Below, piece after piece: positions 56,386 through 64,000 of a stretch of 64,000 bases of DNA. How positions within the stretch are numbered: the first letter of the stretch is position 1; each line of letters begins with the position of its first letter. The notes beneath the pieces are model-generated. The model was not told the origin of the DNA, ran no database searches, and was given only the letters and a program-made list of their open reading frames with translations. This DNA is from Prevotellaceae bacterium (GTDB taxonomy: Bacteria > Bacteroidota > Bacteroidia > Bacteroidales > Bacteroidaceae). Made by a program: the position numbers and the translations under genes. The stretch is taken from assembly GCA_030531085.1 (NCBI GenBank), contig JAUNOM010000005.1:1-64000 (forward strand). The letters are read 5' to 3'.

Positions 56386-57249
56386 CTACACCATATTGGT
56401 CTTTGTGCGGTACAGCATCGGGGTGGTGCCTACATTTTTGCGGAACACGCGGTTGAAGTATGAGTGGTCGTAGTATCCTAACTCCTCCGCTATCTGCTTT
56501 ATCGGGGCGTCGGAGGTTATCAGCAGCAGCTGTGCGCGCTCCATCTTCTTGCGTATTATGTACTGCTGCGGAGTCTGGCCTGTATGCTTTCTGAACAGGC
56601 GTATGAAGTAGTCCTTTGTCATACACGCGTTGGCGGCAAGCTCCTCCACTGGCAATTCCTCGCGCGTGTGTACCATTATATATTCTATTGCGGCGGCAAT
56701 GCGCCTGTCCATGTCCGTGTCTACGGGGCGCGCGTGTTGCAACAGGCGTGACATAAGTATCAGTACGGCTCCTCTCGACTGCACTTTGCGGCTTAACGGA
56801 CGGCTCTTGTTGAGCATTACGTTCTGCATCAGCGTGGAACTGTTGTCGTATGTGTCGGGATCGGAGGCAGGCAGCCGCAGTTCCGGGTTGTCCTTGCACA
56901 GCTCCTCCATCAGAAGCAGTTCCAGTTCGCCTGCATCCACGCAGTATGGCAGCTGCCAGTCGTTGAGAAGGCGTGTGTCATTGCCGTCCTCTTCGTACAG
57001 ATGTAGGTAGTAGTGCGTGAAGAGTCCGTTGCATTCGTAACTGTGTGTCACGAAGGCAGGGATGAAGTACAGGTGCCCGGGGCTTAGGTCGAGGGTGGTA
57101 TCCGGCATGTGTACGCGCGCATTTCCCTCCATTACCAGAAACAGACGCATGAACGGACTGTTCACATTCTTCCAGTTCCAGTTGGCCTCATGTCGTGATA
57201 GTCCGACGTTGAGCACCAGCGGACGCAACAGGTCTATGGGTTTGCTCAT
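56386..57249 (-). CDS. AraC-family transcriptional regulator
   Basis: A 287-residue regulator. The N-terminal cupin domain (RVHMPDTTLDLSPGHLYFIPAFVTHSYE, only partly quoted here) is a sugar-sensing fold, and the C-terminal domain has two helix-turn-helix motifs (AANACMTKDYFIRLFRKHTG and PIKQIAEELGYYDHSYFNR). It is divergent from the GH29 fucosidase across 197 bp and probably controls it. Confidence 0.88.
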   Translation of the reverse strand: MSKPIDLLRPLVLNVGLSRHEANWNWKNVNSPFMRLFLVMEGNARVHMPDTTLDLSPGHLYFIPAFVTHSYECNGLFTHYYLHLYEEDGNDTRLLNDWQLPYCVDAGELELLLMEELCKDNPELRLPASDPDTYDNSSTLMQNVMLNKSRPLSRKVQSRGAVLILMSRLLQHARPVDTDMDRRIAAAIEYIMVHTREELPVEELAANACMTKDYFIRLFRKHTGQTPQQYIIRKKMERAQLLLITSDAPIKQIAEELGYYDHSYFNRVFRKNVGTTPMLYRTKTNMV

Positions 57250-57280
57250 GATGATGTATGTGATGTGACGGTTTTTATCG

Positions 57281-57288
57281 CAAAGATA
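57281..57288 (-). promoter_or_regulatory. Promoter -7 box for the araC-like gene
   Basis: TATCTTTG on the minus strand; predicted start near 57274. Confidence 0.5.
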
Positions 57289-57306
57289 ATAACTATTTCT
57301 TAAAAA

Positions 57307-57324
57307 ACGTGTAATTAATCACGT
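57307..57324. promoter_or_regulatory. Palindrome in the araC/GH29 intergenic region
   Basis: ACGTG 57307-57311 faces CACGT 57320-57324 across 8 bp of A/T-rich sequence. It lies about 60 bp before the GH29 -7 box and could be a regulator site, though AraC proteins usually bind direct repeats. Confidence 0.3.
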
Positions 57325-57384
57325 ATTGTCGATAATGTCCTATAGTTGTCCTTTATTGTACAACCGTTTCTTTGTATTTTGTCC

Positions 57385-57392
57385 TACTTTTG
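57385..57392 (+). promoter_or_regulatory. Promoter -7 box for the GH29 gene
   Basis: TACTTTTG on the + strand, leader about 50 nt. No good -33 element at the usual distance, consistent with need for an activator. Confidence 0.45.
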
Positions 57393-57446
57393 CAATTGTA
57401 AAACAATGACGAGGCCTAAACGATATATAAGGTAAGCAAATACGTT

Positions 57447-59069
57447 ATGAAGAAGTCTATTATTACGGCCATGCTGTGTCTCTTCGCATCGGGTACTGTC
57501 GTGGCGCAGGACTATGATGTGCCGGTGTCAGAGCGTGACGAGCCGATGGCGCAGGGCAAGTTCAAGCCTACTTGGCAGTCACTCGGCCAGTATGACGTTC
57601 CAGAGTGGTTCCGTAACGCCAAGTTCGGTATCTGGGCGCATTGGGGACCGCAGTGCGTTGAGGGTTCAGGCGACTGGATGGCGCGTGAGATGTATATGGA
57701 AGGCTCTGGAGCCTATAACTATCATGTTAAGAATTACGGCCATCCCTCAGAGTTCGGCTTTAAGGATGTCCTGCCGCTTTTTAAGGCGGAGCGGTGGAAT
57801 CCCGACTCGCTTGTGGCTTATTATAAGAGCCTTGGCGCGGAATATTTCTTTGCCCTCGGCAACCATCATGACAATTTCGACCTCTGGGACAGCAAGTACC
57901 AGCCGTGGAACTCACAGAACATAGGGCCGCACCGTGACATTCTGGCCGGATGGGCTGCGGCAGCCAGGAAACAGGGCCTGCCTTTTGGCGTAAGTCTGCA
58001 CGCCGACCATGCGTGGACATGGTATGAGCCGGCTCAACGCTATGACCGCAACGGCGGAAAGGCCGGTGTTCCGTACGACGGAAAGCTCACCAAGGCTGAC
58101 GGTAAGGGCAAATGGTGGGACGGTATGGACCCGCAGCAGCTGTACGCGCAGAACCATGAGATGAGTAAAGGGTCGTGGGCCGACGGCATGATACACAGTC
58201 AGTGGGCGTGGGGCAATGGCGCCGCGGTGCCGTCAGAGGAGTTTGTCACGAACTTCTACAACAGAACGCTTGACGTTATAAACCGTTATAACCCCGAACT
58301 GCTGTACTTTGACGTGACGGCACTGCCGTTCTATCCTGTCAGTGACTGCGGTCTGAAGATTGCCGCGCACTTCTACAACCACAACATGGCTGCGAACAAG
58401 GGCCGTCTGACAGCGGTGATGTTCGGCAAGATACTCACTCCGGAGCAGCGCAAGGCGTTGGTGTGGGATGTGGAGCGCGGTGCTCCCAATGAGATTATGA
58501 AGGAGCCGTGGCAGTCTTGCTCGTGCATAGGCGGCTGGCATTATAATACTGGCATCTATGAGCGTAACCATTACAAGAAGGCCGGCACCATAGCGCGCCT
58601 GCTTGTGGACATAGTCAGCAAGAACGGCAATCTGCTGCTTAGTGTGCCGCTGCGTGCCGACGGTACGTTTGACGAGAAGGAGAAGGCTATACTCGACGAG
58701 TTCGGAGCGTGGATGAGGATAAACCGCCAGGCTATCGTGGGTACACGTCCATGGAAGGTGTTCGGAGAAGGGCCGATGGCGGAGAAACGTATCAACCTGA
58801 ATGCGCAGGGATTCAACGAAGGGGCGTATAACAACCTTTCGGCGGAGGATATACGCTTCACGCAAAAGGGTTCTGTGGTCTATGCCATGCCGATGGGATG
58901 GCCCGCTGACGGCAAGATGCTGGTGCGCTCAATGGCTGGAACAAAGGTCAGGCGTGTGACGCTGTTAGGCCACGGACGCCTGAAGTTCACCATGACAGCG
59001 GAAGGACTTAGCGTCACTCTGCCGCAGAAGCCGCTGAATGATATCCTGCCGGTACTGGAGGTGAGATGA
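57447..59069 (+). CDS. Secreted alpha-L-fucosidase (GH29)
   Basis: Removes terminal L-fucose from glycans. A signal peptide (about 1-20, ending VVAQ) precedes a GH29 domain with VPEWFRNAKFGIWAHWG near residue 50, HHDNFDLWDSKY (the family HHDGF motif as HHDNF) and LLYFDVTALPF, where the Asp is a likely nucleophile. Length is 540 residues. The N in HHDNF and the FDVTALPF nucleophile context are unlike the most common FDG forms, so the exact substrate is open. It is monocistronic and terminated by a hairpin at 59143. Confidence 0.88.
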   Translation: MKKSIITAMLCLFASGTVVAQDYDVPVSERDEPMAQGKFKPTWQSLGQYDVPEWFRNAKFGIWAHWGPQCVEGSGDWMAREMYMEGSGAYNYHVKNYGHPSEFGFKDVLPLFKAERWNPDSLVAYYKSLGAEYFFALGNHHDNFDLWDSKYQPWNSQNIGPHRDILAGWAAAARKQGLPFGVSLHADHAWTWYEPAQRYDRNGGKAGVPYDGKLTKADGKGKWWDGMDPQQLYAQNHEMSKGSWADGMIHSQWAWGNGAAVPSEEFVTNFYNRTLDVINRYNPELLYFDVTALPFYPVSDCGLKIAAHFYNHNMAANKGRLTAVMFGKILTPEQRKALVWDVERGAPNEIMKEPWQSCSCIGGWHYNTGIYERNHYKKAGTIARLLVDIVSKNGNLLLSVPLRADGTFDEKEKAILDEFGAWMRINRQAIVGTRPWKVFGEGPMAEKRINLNAQGFNEGAYNNLSAEDIRFTQKGSVVYAMPMGWPADGKMLVRSMAGTKVRRVTLLGHGRLKFTMTAEGLSVTLPQKPLNDILPVLEVR

Positions 59070-59142
59070 AGTGATGAAACCATAATACTAACTTAATATA
59101 TAATGTGCAAGAGAGCATTTACACCAAGGTATTAGTTTTGTT

Positions 59143-59176
59143 CTGCCGCGTCTGTAATGGGCGTGGCAGTTTTTTT
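59143..59176 (+). terminator. Terminator of the GH29 gene
   Basis: CTGCCGCG 59143-59150 pairs with CGTGGCAG ending at 59169, followed by eight T residues. Confidence 0.8.
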
Positions 59177-59192
59177 GTCTGTCATAAAGGCG

Positions 59193-59228
59193 ACAGGGTG
59201 CACTCCTCAATGATGGAGTGCACCCTGT
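59193..59228 (-). terminator. Terminator of the first pectinesterase gene
   Basis: ACAGGGTGCACTCC 59193-59206 pairs perfectly with GGAGTGCACCCTGT 59215-59228 around an 8-nt loop, 36 bp past the stop at 59264. Confidence 0.75.
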
Positions 59229-59263
59229 CTGTTTAGTTTGCAGTGTGTGTTTATGCCGTAATG

Positions 59264-62200
59264 TTACTGTATGAACTTCACATTATCCTTTATCACAGTG
59301 CCCTTGTAGCTCTTGCTCACCTTCTGGCCAGCGATGTTGTATGTGGCTCCTGATGTGCCTTTCGCGTCAGCCTTGACGCTTTCCACGCCTGTTGTGACAG
59401 TTGCTGTGGTGGCCTCGCCGAGTCCTCCCATCTCATTGGCCGCGCGTACGGTCCATGTGGCGGTGACATCGTCAATGGTGAAAGTTGTCATAGTGGTGGC
59501 TGTGACATACTTGCCGTCCTTGAACACTACCCAGCAGAGTGCGTAGTCGCTGTTGTCCCACTGCAACTGCATGGTCTCCTTGTCTATAGTCACGTTGGTT
59601 GGCGCGGATGCCTGCTCCGTGAGTGCTGTAGGATCCCAGTCATCGTCCTGTCCCATCACGTTGGCAAGGCTCATCTCCTTCACCTCATCGAGGGTGAGTA
59701 CAGGGTCGTTTGCATGGTCGTTGCCTTCCTTGTCGGTCCATGATGTGCGTCGTCCGCTGAGGTCCACGCTTGTGCCGCTTGTCAGGGAAGAGTTGTATTC
59801 GGCGAAGCGCTTAGGCCATCCGCCGCTCATGTCTGCCCATCCGTTGCCGAGGGCGTTAGCGTCCATCCTCGTGTTTATGTAGCAGGCTATCGGAGTGCCG
59901 CTGCCCCACGGGCGGCCAAGGTAGTAAGTCACGTCGGCGGTCTCCTTCTTTATGTAGCAGTTGTTGAAGACGTAGCCGTATTTCTTTGCTGCTGACGGTA
60001 CGGCGAGGTATCCTCCGGTGCCGCACTGCTGCAGGGTCACCTCATTATAATATACGTCACCCTTGCCGCACAGGTAGTCGGTGCGTCCGCGTATCACGCC
60101 GCCCTCAAAGTAATATTTGCCGTTGCCGTTGTTGGACACGTAGGTATCCTGGTATCCCCACAGGCAGGCATCCTTGAATACGGTCCTGTTTGACCTGTCC
60201 TGCAGCACTATGTCACGTCCGTGGGCATCACCCATTGAGGACTTCATAGTGAGGTTCTGGAAGTAAGCGTCATGTCCGCTGCCCTGGATTATGAGCACGT
60301 CACCGTTGCCTATGCCCTCAAGTGGACAGGCAAGGCCATAGCCGTTGTCCCATGTGGCGGCCGGAGTCCTGTTCGTGATGACCACACCCTCCATGGACTG
60401 TCCTATGATTGACACGTAAGGAGAGGTGAGATAGGAGCGCGGGTCATCGTATGTGTTGCCGTCACCGCCCTTTGTCGTACCGTTACAGTCAAACACATAG
60501 TTGCCGTCCGCAATGAAGATGCGGAAGCGTCCTGTAGCGTTCTCGCCGCGTTTGTTGGCAGCCGCGAGCGCTTCCGTTATTGTTCCGTCGGCAGGCACTA
60601 TGAAATCGTACACAGCCTTTTCCACCGCCGGCTTTACCTTTGTCTGGAAGTCCACCACAATGTCCTCGTTGATGGCGTTGTCCGTGAGGTCTGCCACAGA
60701 ACCTGCCGCAAGTACGAACTGCACGTCTGCCGAGTAGTCCAGTCCCTTGTACTCGCAGATGACGGTCTTGCCGCTTGCTACGGGTGTCATCTCCATGCCA
60801 CCTATCGTGGCCTTGGCCTTTTCGGTGACCTTAATCTTCTCGTCGAATGTCAGCACCACTTTGCCATTGGCGGACGCTCCCGTTGCTCCGTTGGCCGGAA
60901 CGCTGCTTACGAGCACCGGTGCAGTGCCGTCATCGATCAGCTTTGCCGTGCCTGTTATGAAGGTGGCGCCCAGTGCCACGCCGTCGTTGGCTGATGCTGT
61001 GCCGGCAATGGCAGAGTTCCTGTCGCTTATCCAGCGTATGAACAGACTGCTCTGGTTATTGGCCTCTGCCGGAAGGCTTACGGTCTCGTCCGTCCATTTC
61101 TTCGCGCCCTCAAGGGTTATGGTGCCTGCCGTGGTCCATGTCTCGCCGTCCAGCGAGTACTGTACCAGCTGTGTGGTGTACGCGTTGTAGTTGTACATCA
61201 TGGCCGTCACTATCTTTATGTCCGTAAACGCGGCCGCATTCACCTTGGTCTGCCAGTAATAGTGGCCCACATCGCCATTGCCGCTGCCTGTCCTCCAGTT
61301 TACAGCGGCCGGTCTGCCCTCGTATCCTCCGGCACCCTGCTGACTCTTGTCCAGCCATCCCTGCTCCTCGCCTGCGTCATTGCGCATCACGAGGCTTGCG
61401 GCATCATTGTCAGCGGCTGCAAAGTCGCACGCGCGTCCGGCTCCGCCGGGCCTTATGAAGTCCCAGCCGGCGATATAGTCAGCCGCGGTATACGCTGCGG
61501 TGAATGCCATATCCTTGGTCATTCTTACCGGCATCTCTGCGGCAGTCTCGCCGTTGTCCCAGTTGGTGAAGGTCAGTATGGCGTTGCTTGACGCCGTGAT
61601 GCCCACCTTTGTGCCCTCCTCGTACATATTCTTTCCGTCCACAACGGTCGGCTCCGGCGACAGGCTCACCATGTAGTCGTTGGCTCCGCCAGTAACATTG
61701 ATGTCGAGTGAGTATGTGTTCACCTTCCTGAAGTTGGCGGTGAGAGTCTCGTTTGCTGTCACAGTGTATGTGAACTTGGCGTCCGCTGACACCACATCAC
61801 CTGCGCTGTTGGTCCAGTTCACGAAGTCATAGCCAAAGTTCTCCGTCGCTGTCAGCGCCACCTCGTCATTCTCTATGTATGTTTCAGAGTTCGGATGTAT
61901 GCTGACACTGCCGCCTTCCGCCGGCGCGCTCTGTATTGATACGGTGTATTTGTTTACCTGTGCCACCGTTCCATCAAGCGTTCCCTCTATTACAACCTCG
62001 CCGAAAGCACCGTCCTTGTTGGCACTTACGCCTACGGCAGATGTGAGATAGAAGCCCTCGCCGCCTGCGAGCTGCGCCTGCTGGGCCTCTGTCAGCGTCA
62101 CTTCATACTTGTATATGGCCGTCTTGTCATAGTCCTTGTTTGACGTTGACTTGCCCTGTCTCCATGCGGTGAATGTTCCTAACTCCACATTGGCGCCGTC

Positions 62201-62629
62201 CGCCTTGTGTGCTGTCAGCACAATGCCGTTGCCGGAGTCTGTGCCGCAGCGGTTAACGTAACCTGATACCTTGGTGGGTGTGAATGTCAGTCCGCTTGCC
62301 GGACGCACAAGCCAGTTGAGCTGCTTGGTGGTTCCGGCCGGTTTGAACTTCACGGCCGTCACTCCCGTTGACGTTCCGTCGGTCATTGTAATGGTTGTGG
62401 TGCCCGAGATGGTGCAGTCGCCATAGTCAAACGCCACGGTGCTGAAGCCGTCTGTCGGCGTGGCGGTGTACGCGCCTACGCTCTCCGCGGCGGCATTGCT
62501 CATGGCAAACACCACTTTGGCTGGCTCCTTGGTGTAGGTTGTGCCCGCACCTGCACCGTCAGCCCATGCCACTGCCGTCCCTGCCGTTGACAGGAGCAGT
62601 GCCAGGAAGGTATTGATACTTCTTCTCAT
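59264..62629 (-). CDS. Large secreted pectinesterase (CE8) with accessory domains
   Basis: Demethylates pectin homogalacturonan outside the cell. Signal peptide about 1-23; an N-terminal beta domain to about 225; two InlB/Listeria-type repeats (about 227-300 and 304-382); a carbohydrate-binding-like domain to about 560; an Ig/SwmB-type domain (about 567-672); the CE8 beta-helix (about 675-975); a fibronectin-III-like domain; and the tail KGTVIKDNVKFIQ. CE8 residues are visible in LWGYQDTY, GRTDYLCG (normally GTVDFIFG) and LGRPW. The tail resembles Prevotella secretion signals. The CE8 neighbour at 63128 is a relative. Confidence 0.88.
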   Translation of the reverse strand: MRRSINTFLALLLSTAGTAVAWADGAGAGTTYTKEPAKVVFAMSNAAAESVGAYTATPTDGFSTVAFDYGDCTISGTTTITMTDGTSTGVTAVKFKPAGTTKQLNWLVRPASGLTFTPTKVSGYVNRCGTDSGNGIVLTAHKADGANVELGTFTAWRQGKSTSNKDYDKTAIYKYEVTLTEAQQAQLAGGEGFYLTSAVGVSANKDGAFGEVVIEGTLDGTVAQVNKYTVSIQSAPAEGGSVSIHPNSETYIENDEVALTATENFGYDFVNWTNSAGDVVSADAKFTYTVTANETLTANFRKVNTYSLDINVTGGANDYMVSLSPEPTVVDGKNMYEEGTKVGITASSNAILTFTNWDNGETAAEMPVRMTKDMAFTAAYTAADYIAGWDFIRPGGAGRACDFAAADNDAASLVMRNDAGEEQGWLDKSQQGAGGYEGRPAAVNWRTGSGNGDVGHYYWQTKVNAAAFTDIKIVTAMMYNYNAYTTQLVQYSLDGETWTTAGTITLEGAKKWTDETVSLPAEANNQSSLFIRWISDRNSAIAGTASANDGVALGATFITGTAKLIDDGTAPVLVSSVPANGATGASANGKVVLTFDEKIKVTEKAKATIGGMEMTPVASGKTVICEYKGLDYSADVQFVLAAGSVADLTDNAINEDIVVDFQTKVKPAVEKAVYDFIVPADGTITEALAAANKRGENATGRFRIFIADGNYVFDCNGTTKGGDGNTYDDPRSYLTSPYVSIIGQSMEGVVITNRTPAATWDNGYGLACPLEGIGNGDVLIIQGSGHDAYFQNLTMKSSMGDAHGRDIVLQDRSNRTVFKDACLWGYQDTYVSNNGNGKYYFEGGVIRGRTDYLCGKGDVYYNEVTLQQCGTGGYLAVPSAAKKYGYVFNNCYIKKETADVTYYLGRPWGSGTPIACYINTRMDANALGNGWADMSGGWPKRFAEYNSSLTSGTSVDLSGRRTSWTDKEGNDHANDPVLTLDEVKEMSLANVMGQDDDWDPTALTEQASAPTNVTIDKETMQLQWDNSDYALCWVVFKDGKYVTATTMTTFTIDDVTATWTVRAANEMGGLGEATTATVTTGVESVKADAKGTSGATYNIAGQKVSKSYKGTVIKDNVKFIQ

Positions 62630-62688
62630 TGTTTGTAGATTTGTTGTTAGTTATGAAATTTAATTGAATGGTTTTAGCATTTTGACTG

Positions 62689-62696
62689 CAAAGTTA
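62689..62696 (-). promoter_or_regulatory. Promoter -7 box for the first pectinesterase gene
   Basis: TAACTTTG on the minus strand, predicted start near 62682, leader about 53 nt. Confidence 0.55.
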
Positions 62697-62784
62697 ACTA
62701 ATAATTATATATAACCTGCATTTTTATTATGATAAAAAATCATTGTGACTGTATTTTACCCCCTATTTAATTCGGAATTACCCT

Positions 62785-63015
62785 TTGGGGTTTGTGGTTT
62801 TTGGTTGTAGGTTTGGGGTTGTGGGTCTGTCGCTTATGTGGTTTTTGGTTGTCGGTTTTAGGTTGTGGGTCTGTTCTTTTTGATTTTAGGTTGTGGCTTT
62901 GCCTGAATGGATTGGCCGTGAATAGCAGAGAAAAACACCCTCGCACCGCGAGAACCTACAACGCAAAACCCAAAAGGGGACAGACCCACAACCTAAAACC
63001 GACAACCAAAAACCA
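62785..63015. repeat. T/G-rich repeat with a 36-bp inverted repeat
   Basis: The sequence 62839-62874 is the perfect complement of 62980-63015, separated by 105 bp. A less exact direct copy of the left arm lies at about 62793-62831. The arms are low-complexity (GGTTTTTGGTTGT-type and its complement). The interval 62630-63127 between the two pectinesterases has no gene and also holds the hairpin at 63026. Confidence 0.85.
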
Positions 63016-63025
63016 ATAGAAACAG

Positions 63026-63065
63026 ACTGCGGCTGCCTCTCCCTCACGGGTAAAGCAGCCGCAGT
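63026..63065 (-). terminator. Hairpin after the second pectinesterase gene
   Basis: ACTGCGGCTGC 63026-63036 pairs perfectly with GCAGCCGCAGT 63055-63065. It lies 62 bp past the stop. The T tract is weak. Confidence 0.55.
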
Positions 63066-63127
63066 TACCTTGGACAGAACCTCTGTCCTCGGTGGTATCC
63101 AATCCAATCTTTATTAACCTAACATCA

Positions 63128-64000
63128 TTACCTTATAGTCTTCACACCGTCCTTGATTACGATGCCTTTGTAGTCATCGCCAACCTGTATGCCGTTCAGT
63201 GTGTATGTCTTTGTCTTGCTGTCTGCCTTTACGGTGGCAGTGATGCTCTTGGCGCCTGTAGGGTCCACGCTCACAGCCGGTCCGAAGCCACCGCGTCCGT
63301 TGGCGGTACGTATGGTTGCCGCTGTGATGTCCTCGTCCGCTGTCAGTGAAGTGGCGTCCGTCAGCACGGCAGCCTTGCCGTTTACGCTTACAAGATATGC
63401 GGCGCTGCCCTCGACAGCTGTCCATGTCAGAGTGTGCTTGTCCTCAGAAACCGTGGCGGAGGATACCTGTACCTGTGCCGCTGTCACGTCCGGAGCCCAC
63501 TCTCCGTATATGTTTGCAACGGTGAACTCCGCTGCCTCCTTGTCACTGAGTATCGTCTCGTATGTGTTGTTGCCCGCACTGTGCGTGAAGGTCATCACAT
63601 TGCTTGCCGGAGAGATTACCTTTCCGCTGGCGTCCATGGTGTTGTACTCCTTGAATGCGCTTGCCGCAATGTTCATGCCGCCCTTTGTGAAGCGTGAGGC
63701 GTTCAGTGAGCCATCCAATACCTTGGTGTTGATGAATGTGGCCTTTGACTCTCCGCCCCAGGAGCGTGCGAAGGTGAAGTCCTTGCAGAGGCTCTCAACC
63801 GTGCAGTCAAGGAACACGTAGCCCCAGTTGTAGCGGTCCGCAGTGGTGGCGGTGCAGTTTGGCGCGCATATAACGTTGCTGCCAACCTTCCCATCCTTAG
63901 AACGGCTCTCGTTAACAAGCCTTACGCGGTTGTACACCACGTTGCCGTCGCCGCAGAGATAGTCCACGGTGCCGTGTATCTCGGAGTCCTCCCAGTAGAA
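63128..64000 (-). CDS. Secreted pectinesterase (CE8), 5' part beyond the window
   Basis: The reading frame is open to the window edge, so the N terminus is missing. The visible part begins in the CE8 beta-helix with HGTVDYLCGDGN, which includes the likely nucleophile Asp. It continues through the helix, a fibronectin-III-like region and the tail KGIVIKDGVKTIR. The arginine motif appears as ARSWGG, unlike LGRPW of the other copy. It is a paralogue of the 59264-62629 protein. Confidence 0.85.
   Translation of the reverse strand, partial: FYWEDSEIHGTVDYLCGDGNVVYNRVRLVNESRSKDGKVGSNVICAPNCTATTADRYNWGYVFLDCTVESLCKDFTFARSWGGESKATFINTKVLDGSLNASRFTKGGMNIAASAFKEYNTMDASGKVISPASNVMTFTHSAGNNTYETILSDKEAAEFTVANIYGEWAPDVTAAQVQVSSATVSEDKHTLTWTAVEGSAAYLVSVNGKAAVLTDATSLTADEDITAATIRTANGRGGFGPAVSVDPTGAKSITATVKADSKTKTYTLNGIQVGDDYKGIVIKDGVKTIR

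Noticed and set aside
62792..63019. 75-codon frame in the T/G-rich repeat
   Set aside because: It consists of translated low-complexity inverted repeat.

Overview
The window is a chromosomal segment of a Bacteroidetes bacterium, most likely a Prevotella-type (Prevotellaceae) gut or rumen anaerobe. The evidence is the Bacteroidetes form of the dcw cell-wall cluster, a type III glutamine synthetase, a flavodiiron protein, DUF3098, many secreted proteins ending in a Prevotella-style tail (YKG-hydrophobic-IKD-x-VK), and repeated use of the Bacteroidetes promoter -7 box TAnnTTTG in place of an E. coli-type -10.

Layout. (1) 60-1580: gpmI on the minus strand, divergent from the dcw cluster. (2) 1773-17757: mraZ-rsmH-ftsL-ftsI-murE-mraY-murD-ftsW-murG-murC-ftsQ-ftsA-ftsZ, one co-directional block making peptidoglycan precursors and the divisome, ending in a strong hairpin terminator. 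dgt and a helix-hairpin-helix protein follow. (3) 20451-24555: a minus-strand operon of three secreted proteins behind a roughly 400-nt leader that looks structured. (4) 24789-28026: a small membrane protein, a composite repeat element and glnN. (5) 28182-34989: a nitrogen region, with a barrel protein, dapL and dapF on the minus strand divergent from glnB/K-amt-asnB. (6) 35280-38201: flavodiiron protein, enolase and a cupin. (7) 38567-48620: a long minus-strand block of ftsX, DUF3098, uppP, truB, queA, folK, a uronate-type catabolic trio (DUF4861, an orphan PTS IIC, an exported KduI), then a PASTA protein and rluD. (8) 49007-49976: an Abi_2/HEPN (AbiF-type) gene with a conserved-looking RNA directly upstream. 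(9) 50518-56305: an AraC regulator divergent from an inositol-phosphate/lipid-head-group cluster (Ino1, a CDP-alcohol phosphotransferase relative, a nucleotidyltransferase/ATP-grasp fusion, a HAD phosphatase). (10) 56386-64000: an AraC regulator divergent from a GH29 fucosidase, then two large secreted pectinesterases, the second cut by the window end.

The least explained features are non-coding. Two copies, about 430-440 bp each and in opposite orientation 24 kb apart, of a mosaic element contain an array of 19-bp imperfect palindromes with an exact 22-bp period. A third locus (35050-35134) carries the array alone, and solo relatives of the element's end hairpins lie elsewhere. I found no tRNA, rRNA, CRISPR array or insertion-sequence transposase.

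Meso-DAP supply (DapL, DapF), meso-DAP ligation (MurE with DNPR), lipid carrier recycling (UppP) and the divisome fit one Gram-negative envelope programme. GlnN, PII, Amt and AsnB form an ammonium assimilation set. The pectinesterases, exported KduI, DUF4861 and the PTS IIC suggest use of pectin-derived uronates, though the loci are 15-20 kb apart. All functional calls rest on reading motifs, without database searches.
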